64,000 bases of DNA from Hyphomicrobium sp. (GCA_013141015.1 JABFRT010000030.1:1-64000); one strand, 5' to 3'. Counted from the first letter of the stretch, positions 36,183 through 45,761 are shown. Numbers and translations are program-made. The notes: a model not told the origin generated them from the letters alone.

Positions 36183-36937
36183 TACCGCCGCCATCTGTTG
36201 ACCCTTGCGAGCAGCGGTTGCAGCACCGTGAACTCAATGATCTGCACAATCAGGATGAAGGCCAGCGCATATGCCAGAATGGTGCTCACGTCGAACTCCT
36301 GGAAGGCGATGAAGATCTGGTATCCGACACCGCGGCCATTTCCACCGAAGGCTTCGACCACCAGCACGATTTTCCAGATTAATGCCAAGCCGGTGCGGGC
36401 CGCGCCTGCGAAATACGGCGCCAGCTGCGGAATGGTGACGTGGCGCAGCGTCTTCCACCAGCCGAACTTATAGATCAGTGCCATTTCATTGAGATCGCGC
36501 GATAACGCCCGCGTGCCTTCGCGCAGCGTCACGGCCGCCGACGGGATCTTGTTCAACGCGACGGCTGTGACGGCGGCCGTTTGCGTGAGGCCGCCCCATA
36601 TGAAGCACAGCGTAATCGTGACGATGGCCGGCAGATTGAGGAACAGCACCAGCCAGGGATCGAAGAAGCGATCAACACGCGGATATTTGCCAAGCAGAAT
36701 GCCGATCACCGAGCCGATGATCATGGCCGAGAAAAACGCCAATGCCACGCGCACCAGCGTGACGCCGATGTTAGACCAGAGCGCGCCGCTGGCCGCCAAT
36801 TGCATGACGGTTTCGAGCACGGCGGCGGGCGTAGGGAAGCGCCGCACGTCGTTGGCGATCATGGCAATCACTTGCCACAGCGCAACAAACGCAAGCAGCG
36901 ACGCGACGACCCAGCCGAGCCGTTCGAAGCCTGCCAT
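36182..36937 (-). CDS. NitT/TauT-type ABC transporter permease
   Basis: About 251 residues with five or six membrane segments and the EAA-type loop (EGTRALSRDLNEMALIYKFGWWKTLRHVTIPQLAPYF). The start is placed at the ATG at 36937, after the binding-protein stop; the track's longer version overlaps that gene by 71 bases and is less likely. It pairs with the ATPase downstream. Confidence 0.85.
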   Translation of the reverse strand: MAGFERLGWVVASLLAFVALWQVIAMIANDVRRFPTPAAVLETVMQLAASGALWSNIGVTLVRVALAFFSAMIIGSVIGILLGKYPRVDRFFDPWLVLFLNLPAIVTITLCFIWGGLTQTAAVTAVALNKIPSAAVTLREGTRALSRDLNEMALIYKFGWWKTLRHVTIPQLAPYFAGAARTGLALIWKIVLVVEAFGGNGRGVGYQIFIAFQEFDVSTILAYALAFILIVQIIEFTVLQPLLARVNRWRR

Positions 36938-36953
36938 CCAAGCGGCGGACGCG

Positions 36954-37955
36954 TTAGCCCGCCTGCGTGTAGAAGAGATTGGGGTCGAACCGGGTGCCAT
37001 CGCCAACGAGTTCCGTATCTCCAAGTTCGATCAAAAGTCTGCTCATTTTTTCAGCCGAAGCGGTCGCCTGCGCATTCCACGGACCGGTGATGCCGGAGCG
37101 GAAATAGGCTTTGATTGACGCCATTTCGTCGTCCGACGACGGCTTGACCAGCGGCTTCAAGCGCTCCCATGCGGGCTCCGAATTGGCGAGAACTGCGTTG
37201 GCGTCACTCACCGCCGCCAGCAGCTTATTGACGGGAACGCCGCCGCTCGCCACGGCCTTTTCAGACCAGATGAAGCCGACCAGCGGCGGCGGCGGCGAAA
37301 TATCGAGCGCCTTGATGACGTCGGCCATGCTGAGCAGCTGGCGTGATCCGGTGCCCGCCAGCCGCGCCGCATAAGTCCAGAAGTTCAGGCATCCGTCCAG
37401 CCGCCCGCTCTTGAATTCTTCTGTGATCAAAGGGGCCGCGCCAAACACCACGTCGGCGTTCTTGCCGATGTCTTTGCCGAGCACCTTCATCGAATAGGCG
37501 CGCAGCAAAATCCAGCTTTTATCAACGCCCGTTCCGGCCACCCCGATCTTTTTGCCATAGAGATCGCCCAAGGTTTTAACCGGGCTGTCCTTTGGCACCA
37601 TAACACTGCCAAGTGCCGACGAGTACGAGGCAAACTTGAAATCCTGGCCTTTGGACCGCTGCCGCATGGCCCAGGTCCAATCGCTGACCACGACGTCCGC
37701 TTCGCCGGCCAGCAGGGCTACAGGCGCCGCGCTGTTGGTCGCGACTTCTACGACTTTCAGTTCAAAACCGTGCTTCTTGTCGAGGCCTTCGGCGCGGATC
37801 GTCTCGATCAGCCAGCCGACAGAACCGGACTTGACGGATGACAACCGCACGGTATCGCCCGCCATCGCCGGTTGAATAAACGATGTGCGCAGCAGACAGG
37901 CGGAGGCTGCGAGCGCACTTCCTGAAATCAGCAATTGGCGCTTCGAAATCGGCAT
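36954..37955 (-). CDS. ABC transporter substrate-binding protein
   Basis: A 333-residue exported binding protein of the NMT1/SsuA type. An N-terminal signal (QLLISGSALAASACLLRTSF) is followed by GSVGWLIETIRAEGLDKKHGFELKVVEV and LLAGEADVVVSDWTWAMRQR, where the ligand site would lie. The ligand is unknown. The start overlaps the DUF2380 gene stop (TAATG). Confidence 0.87.
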   Translation of the reverse strand: MPISKRQLLISGSALAASACLLRTSFIQPAMAGDTVRLSSVKSGSVGWLIETIRAEGLDKKHGFELKVVEVATNSAAPVALLAGEADVVVSDWTWAMRQRSKGQDFKFASYSSALGSVMVPKDSPVKTLGDLYGKKIGVAGTGVDKSWILLRAYSMKVLGKDIGKNADVVFGAAPLITEEFKSGRLDGCLNFWTYAARLAGTGSRQLLSMADVIKALDISPPPPLVGFIWSEKAVASGGVPVNKLLAAVSDANAVLANSEPAWERLKPLVKPSSDDEMASIKAYFRSGITGPWNAQATASAEKMSRLLIELGDTELVGDGTRFDPNLFYTQAG

Positions 37956-38473
37956 TACTTTTTCTCAGCCTCGATGTTGAACCGGTTCTTCCACAGATAG
38001 CGGATGCCATGCAGCCATAACTCGTCGGTATTACCGCGAATTTCCGCCGACATGGTTTTTTTCATCTCGCCTGTTGCCGCGTCACGGGCAAACAACTGCA
38101 AGCTGATCAGCGCATCCGACAATTTGTCAACAAAGCCGGTGACGGCAAGCTCAGCGCCCGCCTTCTTGGCGATTTCAGCTTCGCAGCCGTCGCATTTATT
38201 AAAGGGCGAGGCCTTGTCGATGTCGGCGGCGAAGGCTGCCATATCGACCACGTCATACTTGCCCGACTTTTCCATCAACACTTTGAGTTCGTCAGCGACA
38301 AGGCGCATGCGGGCAATATCGTAGTCCTTGGGCTTGGCAAAATAGTCGCCTTCGATTTCCGCGTCGCGGATGTCGAATGGAAAGATCGCCACTTTTTGCG
38401 CCGCAACAGCCGGGTGGCTGACGGCGAGTGCGAGGACCATTACGATCAGGCGGCGAACAGTGGTCGAGGGCAT
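37955..38473 (-). CDS. DUF2380-like exported protein
   Basis: A 172-residue protein with signal peptide (about residues 8-25) then VAIFPFDIRDAEIEGDYFAKPKDYDIARMRLVADEL, typical of DUF2380/DUF3280 proteins, and a CDGCEAEIAKKAGAEL segment with two cysteines. It heads the minus-strand run. Function is unknown; such proteins occur near PQQ-dehydrogenase genes. Confidence 0.75.
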   Translation of the reverse strand: MPSTTVRRLIVMVLALAVSHPAVAAQKVAIFPFDIRDAEIEGDYFAKPKDYDIARMRLVADELKVLMEKSGKYDVVDMAAFAADIDKASPFNKCDGCEAEIAKKAGAELAVTGFVDKLSDALISLQLFARDAATGEMKKTMSAEIRGNTDELWLHGIRYLWKNRFNIEAEKK

Positions 38474-38773
38474 CAAGGTCTCTGTTTCTCACATTAACGC
38501 GCCGTAACGTGTAACCGTCACTGGACTTTGGAAATAGCAATGATTGCAGATACGTGCGTCGCGCGCCCTGTAGATTTCAAGAGGGCCAACGCAGTCGCGT
38601 CCCATCGTGTGGTCACAAATCCGCGATTGCCCGGCCCCCGCCTTGACAAGCGCCGCCCCACCCCCCTTTTACAGTAACACAGTAACATTGGAAGTCTGGC
38701 CGGTGACCGCCGGGTGAAGCGGCCTCTCTTCCAGGCCCCGTTGGCTTTCAAGGTTTAGCAGGAGACGCGCTGC

Positions 38774-40081
38774 GTGACGGTTTCGTTCGGACAATACTTC
38801 CAAGGCGCTGCAACGGCCCGGCGATCCTTTCAGCGCGGCGCAATGCTGGCCGCGATTGTCATAAGTGCGGGCGCCCTCGCCCTACATCCAGCTGCAGCCC
38901 AAGATAAGCCCGCCGCACCGGATGCGTCCGCTGCCGCGCCCGCCGCCAAGGACGCGCTGACATACAGCATTCTTTACGTGCGCCAAACCCGCGAAAAGCC
39001 AGCGCCGCTCTCTCTGCTCGATCTGCCGTCCGCCGACGACGGGATCGCAGGCGCCAAGCTCGCCATTTCCGACAACAACACGACCGGCAAGTTTCTCAAC
39101 CAATCATTCAAACTCGACGTGATCGAAGGCGCTGATGCCGCTGACCTCAGCCGGCAGGCGCTGGAAAAGATCACCGCTGGCACCGGATACATTATTGCCG
39201 ACATGGAGCCCGACAGCCTGCTGAAGTTTTCTGATGCGCTGGCGGGTAAGCCGGCCCTGATTGCCAATGTCGGCAGCGCTGACGATAGCTTGCGCGAAGA
39301 AAACTGCCGCGCCAACGTGCTGCACGTCGCCCCGACGCGGACCATGCTGGCCGACGCGCTTGGCCAATACTTATCTTGGAAGCAGTGGCGAAACTGGTTC
39401 CTGGTGTCGGGCTCTCAGCCGGATGACAAGGCGTTTGCGGAAGCGCTGCGCCGTGCCGCAAAACGGTTTGGATCGAAGATCGTCGAAGAGCGCGAATTCA
39501 AATACCAGTCCGGCAGCCGCCGCTCAGACGGCGGGTTTGAACAGATCCAGCAACAAATTCCGCAATTCACACAGAACGCCAAAGACCACGATGTGGTGGT
39601 TGTGGCTGATGAAAGCGGGCAGTTTGGTGACTACATGCCATATCGCACGTGGACGGCGCGCCCCGTTGCCGGCACGTCAGGCCTGACCGCCACAAGCTGG
39701 CATCCAGCGCTCGAGCTTTGGGGTGGCACCCAATTCCAGAACCGCTTCCGCCGCCTGACCAACCGCCTGATGACGCCTCTCGACTATGACGCATGGCTGG
39801 CTGTGCGCGTGATCGGTGAAGCCGCCTCGCGCAAGCAAACCACAGATTTCAAAACTTTGAGCGCCTTCATCCATGCCCCGGAGTTCGAGGTTGCAGCCTT
39901 CAAAGGCGTCAAGACCACGTTCCGCAACTGGAATGGCCAATTGCGCCAGCCGCTGATTGTGACCACACCGAAACTGCTGGTCAGTATCTCGCCCCAGCCC
40001 GGGTTCCTGCATCAGTTCACCGAACTCGACACGCTCGGCATCGATAAACCCGAAACCAAATGCAAAGCGTATGCGCAATAG
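38774..40081 (+). CDS. PQQ-associated ABC substrate-binding protein (LutA/PedA-like)
   Basis: A 435-residue exported protein, GTG start with AGGAGA upstream. After a signal peptide and Ala/Pro-rich linker comes LTYSILYVRQTREKPAPLSLLDLPSADDGIAGAKLAISDNN, a periplasmic-binding-protein-like fold of the branched-chain type found in PQQ alcohol dehydrogenase clusters (TIGR03863). Similar genes in Methylorubrum (lut) and Pseudomonas (ped) lie in ABC loci needed for lanthanide uptake or response. The ligand is inferred. Confidence 0.85.
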   Translation: MTVSFGQYFQGAATARRSFQRGAMLAAIVISAGALALHPAAAQDKPAAPDASAAAPAAKDALTYSILYVRQTREKPAPLSLLDLPSADDGIAGAKLAISDNNTTGKFLNQSFKLDVIEGADAADLSRQALEKITAGTGYIIADMEPDSLLKFSDALAGKPALIANVGSADDSLREENCRANVLHVAPTRTMLADALGQYLSWKQWRNWFLVSGSQPDDKAFAEALRRAAKRFGSKIVEEREFKYQSGSRRSDGGFEQIQQQIPQFTQNAKDHDVVVVADESGQFGDYMPYRTWTARPVAGTSGLTATSWHPALELWGGTQFQNRFRRLTNRLMTPLDYDAWLAVRVIGEAASRKQTTDFKTLSAFIHAPEFEVAAFKGVKTTFRNWNGQLRQPLIVTTPKLLVSISPQPGFLHQFTELDTLGIDKPETKCKAYAQ

Positions 40082-40147
40082 GCAAACAGCCGTCGCACAC
40101 TGCGGCCAGCCCGCCAGCGAATTCCAATGATCCGAATGGAGAAGCGA

Positions 40148-41131
40148 ATGTTCCGATCGAATTTGATGCTCAGCGCCACGCTCGCGGCGTTGACACTTGG
40201 TTTCACAGCCGTCCCCGCATCGGCGTACACGGCCTACATCACCAACGAAAAAGACAACTCCCTGACGGTCATTGACACCGAAAAACTGGAAGTCACCAAG
40301 ACCATTAAAATCGGCCAGCGCCCCCGCGGCGTGGTGCTGTCAAAGGACGGCAAGCTGGTCATCATCTGCACCAGCGATGACAATATCATCCAGGTTTATG
40401 ACGCAAAAACGCTTGAGTTCGTCAAAACGCTGCCCTCGGGTCCCGATCCTGAATTGCTGGTCCTGCACCCCGACGGCAAGACGCTGTACGTCGCCAACGA
40501 AGACGACAACCTCGTCACCGTAGTCGATATCGAACAGGGCAAGGTCGTGTCCGACATCCCGGTCGGCGTTGAACCTGAAGGCATGGGCATGAGCCCGGAC
40601 GGCAAAGTGCTGGTCAACACGTCGGAAACGACCAACATGGCGCACTTCATCGATACCGCCAGCCACAAGACCTTCGACAACATCCTCGTCGACAGCCGTC
40701 CGCGCGTGGCGATTTTCAATGCCGACGGCACGCAGCTCTGGGTGTCGTCTGAAATCGGTGGAACCGTCGCCGTCTTTAATCCGGCCGACCGCAAGCTGAT
40801 CGGCAAAATCAACTTCGAGATTCAAGGCATCGCCAAGGAAGCGATCCAGCCGGTTGGCGTGCGCATCACCAAGGACGGCAAGAAAGCTTTCGTCGCGCTT
40901 GGCCCGGCAAACCGCGTGGCGATCATCGACACAGCGACCTTGAAGGTCGAGAAGTATGTGCTCGTCGGCCAGCGCGTCTGGCAGATGTATCTGACGCCGG
41001 ATGACAAGCTGCTGCTGACAACCAACGGCGCATCCAATGACGTCAGCGTGATCGACGTGGCCGCTCAGAAGGCCGTCAAATCGATCAAGACCGGGCGCTA
41101 TCCGTGGGGCGTCGTGATCTCCAAGGACTAG
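40148..41131 (+). CDS. YVTN beta-propeller periplasmic protein (PQQ-associated)
   Basis: About 327 residues: signal peptide MFRSNLMLSATLAALTLGFTA then repeats of the YVTN type (AYITNEKDNSLTVIDTEKLEV, LYVANEDDNLVTVVDIEQGKV, AFVALGPANRVAIIDTATLKV). It matches PQQ-dependent catabolism-associated beta-propellers (TIGR03866). GGAGAAG precedes the ATG at 40148, which is preferred to 40127. It sits between the binding protein and the ATPase. Confidence 0.87.
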   Translation: MFRSNLMLSATLAALTLGFTAVPASAYTAYITNEKDNSLTVIDTEKLEVTKTIKIGQRPRGVVLSKDGKLVIICTSDDNIIQVYDAKTLEFVKTLPSGPDPELLVLHPDGKTLYVANEDDNLVTVVDIEQGKVVSDIPVGVEPEGMGMSPDGKVLVNTSETTNMAHFIDTASHKTFDNILVDSRPRVAIFNADGTQLWVSSEIGGTVAVFNPADRKLIGKINFEIQGIAKEAIQPVGVRITKDGKKAFVALGPANRVAIIDTATLKVEKYVLVGQRVWQMYLTPDDKLLLTTNGASNDVSVIDVAAQKAVKSIKTGRYPWGVVISKD

Positions 41132-41214
41132 ACGGCCTTTGCATGGGTGCGCGATCACGCGGCAACACCTGAAGACAGTAACACCACGGCGTTCAAGGAA
41201 AAGCAGAGCCCTCG

Positions 41215-42006
41215 ATGACCCTTCAAGAGACGATACAGCCGGGCGGTGCCGACAGCATGATCCCTTCCCTGGTGGTCAGCGGCGTCAGTCATGCGTTCGG
41301 CGACAAACGCGTGCTCGACAATGTCTCGCTGACCGTGCCGCAAGGCGCGTTCGTGGTGCTGCTCGGCTTGAATGGCGCCGGTAAATCGACGCTGTTTTCC
41401 TTGATCACCCGGCTGTACGACAACGTCTCCGGGCAGATTGCGATCCGCGGCTTTGATGTGCGGCGCAAGCCATCGCAAGCCCTGCAGAAGCTGGGTGTGG
41501 TCTTTCAAAGCCGCACGCTCGATAGCGATTTGACGCTGTTGCAAAACCTCAAATATCACGCAGCGCTGCACGGCTATCACGGTGGCGACGCGGCCACCCG
41601 CGCAGCCCAGGCTCTTGAGGTCGTCGGCCTTGCTGAGCGTTCAGGCGAGAAGGTGCGTGCATTGTCTGGCGGTCAGGCGCGCCGCGTTGAAATCGCGCGA
41701 TCTCTGATGCACCGGCCCGATCTGTTGTTGCTTGACGAGGCAACCGTCGGTCTCGATATCGGTTCGCGTGAGAGTGTCGTAAAAATTGTCCGCGATCTCG
41801 TCGCCAGCCAGGGGCTCGGCGTGTTGTGGGCCACACATCTGATGGATGAAGTCCGCCCAGGCGATCATGTGGTTGTGCTGCACAAGGGCCGCGTGATGTT
41901 TAAAGGCGGCGTGCCGGACTTCATGAAAACAACTGGCAAAGACAGCGTCAGCGAAGCCTTCCGCGCCATTACCGGCAGTGCCGCCGCTCTTGAGGAGGCC
42001 GCGTAA
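41215..42006 (+). CDS. PQQ-associated ABC transporter ATPase (LutE/PedB-like)
   Basis: A 263-residue ATPase: Walker A GLNGAGKSTLFSLI, signature LSGGQARRVEIARSL, Walker B LLLLDEATVGLD, H-loop ATHLMDEV. It resembles DrrA/NodI-type subunits and the TIGR03864 PQQ-associated group. The stop overlaps the permease start (TAATG). ATG at 41257 is an alternative start. Confidence 0.9.
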   Translation: MTLQETIQPGGADSMIPSLVVSGVSHAFGDKRVLDNVSLTVPQGAFVVLLGLNGAGKSTLFSLITRLYDNVSGQIAIRGFDVRRKPSQALQKLGVVFQSRTLDSDLTLLQNLKYHAALHGYHGGDAATRAAQALEVVGLAERSGEKVRALSGGQARRVEIARSLMHRPDLLLLDEATVGLDIGSRESVVKIVRDLVASQGLGVLWATHLMDEVRPGDHVVVLHKGRVMFKGGVPDFMKTTGKDSVSEAFRAITGSAAALEEAA

Positions 42007-43019
42007 TGGCAACAAGCACAACACTCGATCCGGCGATTGGCCCAGGCACAGAGACGATGGCCGAAGCCGCGGCGCGGCGCATCGGCATCAGCGGCTACCT
42101 CGCCTGCTTCAAGGGCATCGTCTGGCGCGAAGTCCTGCGCTATCTGCATCAGCGCGAACGGTTCTTCTCCGCCCTCGTGCGGCCGCTGATCTGGCTTTTC
42201 ATATTTGCCGCCGGGTTCCGCCAGACGCTCGGTGTTTCGATCATTCCGCCGTATGAATCGTACGTGCTCTATGAAGAGTTCATCGCGCCGGGACTGATCG
42301 GCATGATCCTGCTGTTCAATGCCATGCAGTCGTCGCTGTCGATGGTCTATGACCGCGAGACCGGCGCCATGCGCACGCTGCTGGTCAGCCCGTTCCCGCG
42401 CTCGTTCCTGCTGCTGTCCAAACTCTTGGGCGGCGTCTCGGTCGCGTTGCTGCAGGTCTATGCATTCCTGTTCGTCGCCTGGTTCTGGGAAATTCAGCCC
42501 CCCAAAATCACGGAAATTAAATTGTTCACGATGTACGAAACCCCCGTCTGGCTCGGCGACGTGTTTGGCAGCGTCAAAGAACCGGTCGTCACGTCGTTGA
42601 TCGGGTTGCCAACATTCCTGCAGGCCTACGCCGGTTACATCACGGTTATACCGGCCCTGCTGCTGGCTGGGCTGATGCTCGGCTCGCTGGCGCTGTTCAT
42701 GTCGTCGGTCATCAAGCAGCTTGAGAACTTTGCCGGCGTCATGAACTTCGTGATCTTCCCGATGTTTTTCGCGTCATCCGCGCTCTATCCGCTCTGGCGT
42801 ATCCGCGAAGCGAGCCCATTGCTTTATGAAATCTGCCGCTTTAACCCGTTCACATATTGCGTCGAGTTAATCCGCTTTGCATTGCACGGGCAGATCGACA
42901 CCGTATCACTTGGCGTAGTAATAGCCTGTACCGCCGGATTCCTGGCGGCGGCCGTCTATGCTTACAATCCGTCGAAGGGCTTGATCGCACGCCGCGGCGG
43001 TCCCGGCGGATCAGCTTGA
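42006..43019 (+). CDS. PQQ-associated ABC transporter permease (LutF/PedC-like)
   Basis: A 337-residue ABC-2 type permease with six membrane segments, for example FFSALVRPLIWLFIFAAGFRQTL, SLSMVYDRETGAMRTLLVSPFPRSFLLLSK and FVIFPMFFASSALYPLW. It matches the PedC-type group (TIGR03861). ABC-2 folds often export, so the direction of transport in this otherwise uptake-like locus is open. Confidence 0.9.
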   Translation: MATSTTLDPAIGPGTETMAEAAARRIGISGYLACFKGIVWREVLRYLHQRERFFSALVRPLIWLFIFAAGFRQTLGVSIIPPYESYVLYEEFIAPGLIGMILLFNAMQSSLSMVYDRETGAMRTLLVSPFPRSFLLLSKLLGGVSVALLQVYAFLFVAWFWEIQPPKITEIKLFTMYETPVWLGDVFGSVKEPVVTSLIGLPTFLQAYAGYITVIPALLLAGLMLGSLALFMSSVIKQLENFAGVMNFVIFPMFFASSALYPLWRIREASPLLYEICRFNPFTYCVELIRFALHGQIDTVSLGVVIACTAGFLAAAVYAYNPSKGLIARRGGPGGSA

Positions 43020-43029
43020 GGAAGCGACT

Positions 43030-43740
43030 ATGTTCGACGTGCGCAAAGTGTTTGACGGTCGCAAGCTCCATTTGGCCATCGCCATGGGCGCCGCCTTGGC
43101 ATCTGGATGGTCCAGCATCGCTTTAGCCAAAGATGAATCGACGCCCGATTGGCCGTGCGTCTGGCGCAAAGTGATCGAGATTGACGCTGCTGCCATCTGG
43201 GACGGACCATCGCTTGACGGCGCTAAGGACTGGATGAAAGACGACGCGGTGCGCAAACTGTCGGCCTACCTGATCTCGCGCCGCTTGAAACCGGAAGAGG
43301 TCGAAGCCGCAATCGCAAAATTTGCCGAGGGCGTGCCGGAGGCAACGCGCGACGCCAAGTTGACAGAACTGTTTACCGCTTCACTGTCGCGCACCAACGA
43401 CGAGCGCAAAATTGTGATGAGCGGTATCGAACGGTTTCACAAGCGGCAGCTTGCCCGCGCCAAGGAAATCGAAGCTGCCGGTATTGATTTGAAGGACGCC
43501 GACGCCATTCAGCCCGCTCCCGAAGGCCAAGGCACGACCGGGCCGGCCGGCAAAATCGAAGACGTGCAGGCTGCTGCTGCAGCGGCCGCCAAGGATGACC
43601 CGGAAGAAAAGATGAAGTGGGAAGTCCGCGTTTTCCAAGAGCGCCAGCAGAACATTCCGATTGCCTGTGAGATTCCGCAGTTGATGGATGAGCGGGCGGG
43701 CGTTATCGCGCGGGCCATCCGGGCCTTGATGAAGAGCTGA
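43030..43740 (+). CDS. Exported protein of the PQQ/lut-like cluster, unknown
   Basis: A 236-residue protein with a signal peptide ending in SSIALA, then DESTPDWPCVWRKVIEIDAAAIWDGPSLDGA, a helical middle, and an Ala-rich segment near residue 185. Two cysteines (DWPC, IACEIP) could form a disulfide. It follows the permease by ten bases with GAGGAAG before its start. No family name is known to me; it may be an exported partner like other lut-cluster proteins. Confidence 0.75.
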   Translation: MFDVRKVFDGRKLHLAIAMGAALASGWSSIALAKDESTPDWPCVWRKVIEIDAAAIWDGPSLDGAKDWMKDDAVRKLSAYLISRRLKPEEVEAAIAKFAEGVPEATRDAKLTELFTASLSRTNDERKIVMSGIERFHKRQLARAKEIEAAGIDLKDADAIQPAPEGQGTTGPAGKIEDVQAAAAAAAKDDPEEKMKWEVRVFQERQQNIPIACEIPQLMDERAGVIARAIRALMKS

Positions 43741-43759
43741 CACTTACTCCAAACAGATT

Positions 43760-43900
43760 GCCCGCGTTCCCGGACGCAGGCGTGGAGCGAAAGCTGAACA
43801 CCAAAGATCCGGGATCTTTCGCGTTCGCGTTTTTTGTCAATTGCCGCGACCGCTAAAGATCCCGGATAGCTGCGGAAGCGGGATCGAAATTTTACCGCTC
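43760..43900. repeat. Intergenic repeat with palindrome
   Basis: AAAGATCC-G-GGATCTTT at 43803-43819 is a perfect palindrome, followed by AAAGATCCCGGATAGC and fragments of the CCGGAC type also seen at 10300. It lies between convergent genes and may stop transcription. Confidence 0.65.
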
Positions 43901-43990
43901 CATCTGGGCCGCGGCTTCCGGGAATGCGGGTGGGTGTTGTTCCGGATTCCACCTCGCTCCGGCAACCGCACAAATCCTCAACGCAAAGGC

Positions 43991-44620
43991 CTACGGCTCG
44001 GGCTTTATCTCAGCCACCGGCTGGCCAATTTCCTGCCAGGCGTCTGTGCCTTCGGAGAACCACAGCACGTTGGCATAGCCGTAAGTCAGCGCGCGCTTGG
44101 CGGCGTTCCAACTCATCCAGCAATTGCGCAAGCAAAAGAACACCAGCGGTTTTGATTTGTCGCCGCCGCTGAGGCGTTCGAGATTGCTTTTAAAGTATGA
44201 TTCCGCTTCCGCCGACAGCACGCCATAACCGGTGTTCGCCAGCCACTTGGCGTTCTCAATCGAGAAGTGCTGCGGCTCGCGCCAGACGGTGCTGGCCGGA
44301 AGGTTCGGCGGTTTTGGCGCATGCGGATAAACATCGATGAACACAGCCGAGCCCGCTGACCATAGCTTGGAGGCATCGTCCGCTGAGAGCACCTTGGCAC
44401 CCCTCAGCGTCGCCGGTACGGGCTTGCGATAGTCGTCGGTCCGGTACGTTTCAGGCTCGGTGACAGTTTCCGCTTTCTGCCCCGGATCAACGGCTTCCGC
44501 CGCGACTGGTGCTGTTGTGGCGAGCAGCGGGATAATCACGGCGCAAGCGATGCCCAGCGCACACAAATCGAACAGCCGGCGGCGCAGACGCCAAGCATCG
44601 TCCATCGCTGCAAAACCCAT
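43991..44620 (-). CDS. PQQ-associated CXXCW rhodanese-like protein
   Basis: A 209-residue exported protein. The N-terminus has one hydrophobic segment; the rhodanese-like core ends in FFCLRNCWMSWNAAKRALTYGYANVLWFSEGTDAWQEIG, whose CLRNCW is the CXXCW motif of the PQQ-dependent catabolism group (TIGR03865). Its role may be in sulfur or redox handling around the dehydrogenase. The start overlaps the xoxJ stop (TGATG). Confidence 0.9.
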   Translation of the reverse strand: MGFAAMDDAWRLRRRLFDLCALGIACAVIIPLLATTAPVAAEAVDPGQKAETVTEPETYRTDDYRKPVPATLRGAKVLSADDASKLWSAGSAVFIDVYPHAPKPPNLPASTVWREPQHFSIENAKWLANTGYGVLSAEAESYFKSNLERLSGGDKSKPLVFFCLRNCWMSWNAAKRALTYGYANVLWFSEGTDAWQEIGQPVAEIKPEP

Positions 44621-45516
44621 CAGCGCGCCGCCGCGGCTGGTGCCATTGGCGCGCCACCAGTAGCGGCTGCAGCTTGGCGCGGCTCCTTGATCAGATCGAC
44701 CGATAGATCGTCTTCGACCATCACCGGTACGCCGTAGTCGAGCAGCACCTTGTCGATGTCGCCGCGGCGGCGGGCGATGATTTCGTTGAGCTGGCGCTTC
44801 CAGGCGTCATCACCGTTGCGCACGCCCATGGTGATGCGGAACGCAATCTTGTTCTTCGCCGCTTCTTTCAGCAACGGCACAACCACAAGATCCGGGCTGG
44901 TCTGCTTGGCCCAGTATGCGGCGATCGGACCCCAGTTCACGCCAAAGTCAATTTCACCGGACAGTATGTCCTTCATCATATCGGCGGCCGGGTTGTCGAA
45001 ACGCCGGTCGGTCATCATCCGATAGCCTTTGACCTGGCTCATCAGTCCGTATTTGGCGGCCAGCGTTCCGCCCGCCGAGCCCTGCACGACGCCAGCCTTC
45101 TTGCCCTGCAACTTGGGATCGCCCAGCGTTTCGACGCCGTCAAACCCTGCGCCCTTTTTGTAGATCAGCACTGACGTCGAGCGGTAAATCGAATTGGTGT
45201 TGAGCACCATGTCATCGCCCTGTCCCCAGCCGATCACCAGATCGCACTTTTTGGCGAATAACGTCATGCGGATAAATCCGGTGGCTTTGGGGAACCACGT
45301 GTAGACGACTGGCACTTTCAAATCGTCGCCGATGATGTCAGCGATCTTGTTCTCAAAGCCCTCGCGCTTTTCATTCGAGAACGGCAAATCGGCCGGATCC
45401 GAGCACACGCGCAACTGCTTGCGATTAACGAGATCGGCCTTCGGTGCGTCGGCAGCGGAAGCCGCGAAATTGAGGCCGGCGAGCGCGACCAGAGCACTGA
45501 CAAGAACTTTCTTCAT
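44620..45516 (-). CDS. xoxJ: XoxJ-like periplasmic binding protein
   Basis: About 298 residues from ATG 45516: signal peptide KKVLVSALVALAGLNFAASAA, then LRVCSDPADLPFSNEKREGFENKIADIIGDDLKVPVVYTW, the fold of bacterial solute-binding family 3 used by MxaJ/XoxJ. It is the usual partner of XoxF and may help assemble or activate the dehydrogenase. It lies after the two cytochrome genes. Confidence 0.9.
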   Translation of the reverse strand: MKKVLVSALVALAGLNFAASAADAPKADLVNRKQLRVCSDPADLPFSNEKREGFENKIADIIGDDLKVPVVYTWFPKATGFIRMTLFAKKCDLVIGWGQGDDMVLNTNSIYRSTSVLIYKKGAGFDGVETLGDPKLQGKKAGVVQGSAGGTLAAKYGLMSQVKGYRMMTDRRFDNPAADMMKDILSGEIDFGVNWGPIAAYWAKQTSPDLVVVPLLKEAAKNKIAFRITMGVRNGDDAWKRQLNEIIARRRGDIDKVLLDYGVPVMVEDDLSVDLIKEPRQAAAATGGAPMAPAAAAR

Positions 45517-45729
45517 TGCGGTTCGGCGCCTTCCAGATTGAGAATGTTGTGGCTGATAGAGCAGCACAGGACTTGGGACCTACTACGGCTGCGGCGCCTA
45601 TTCGACCACTTTTTCCTGAGCTTCCGGGAAAATTTCCGTGATCGTTATGCGGGCTCGCGTGAGCATTGATGCGCTGCGGGCCAAGTTGTGACGCAGAGTT
45701 AATGTTGCGCCCTGCTGCTGGCAGCGAAA

Positions 45730-45761
45730 CGGGAGCAGAGGCCTTGCCCCTGCTCCCGTGA
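45730..45761 (-). terminator. Hairpin after the second cytochrome gene
   Basis: CGGGAGCAG and CTGCTCCCG form a 9-bp stem with a GC-rich loop, followed on the minus strand by a short TTTC. It lies 52 bases after the cytochrome stop and would reduce read-through to xoxJ. Confidence 0.55.
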
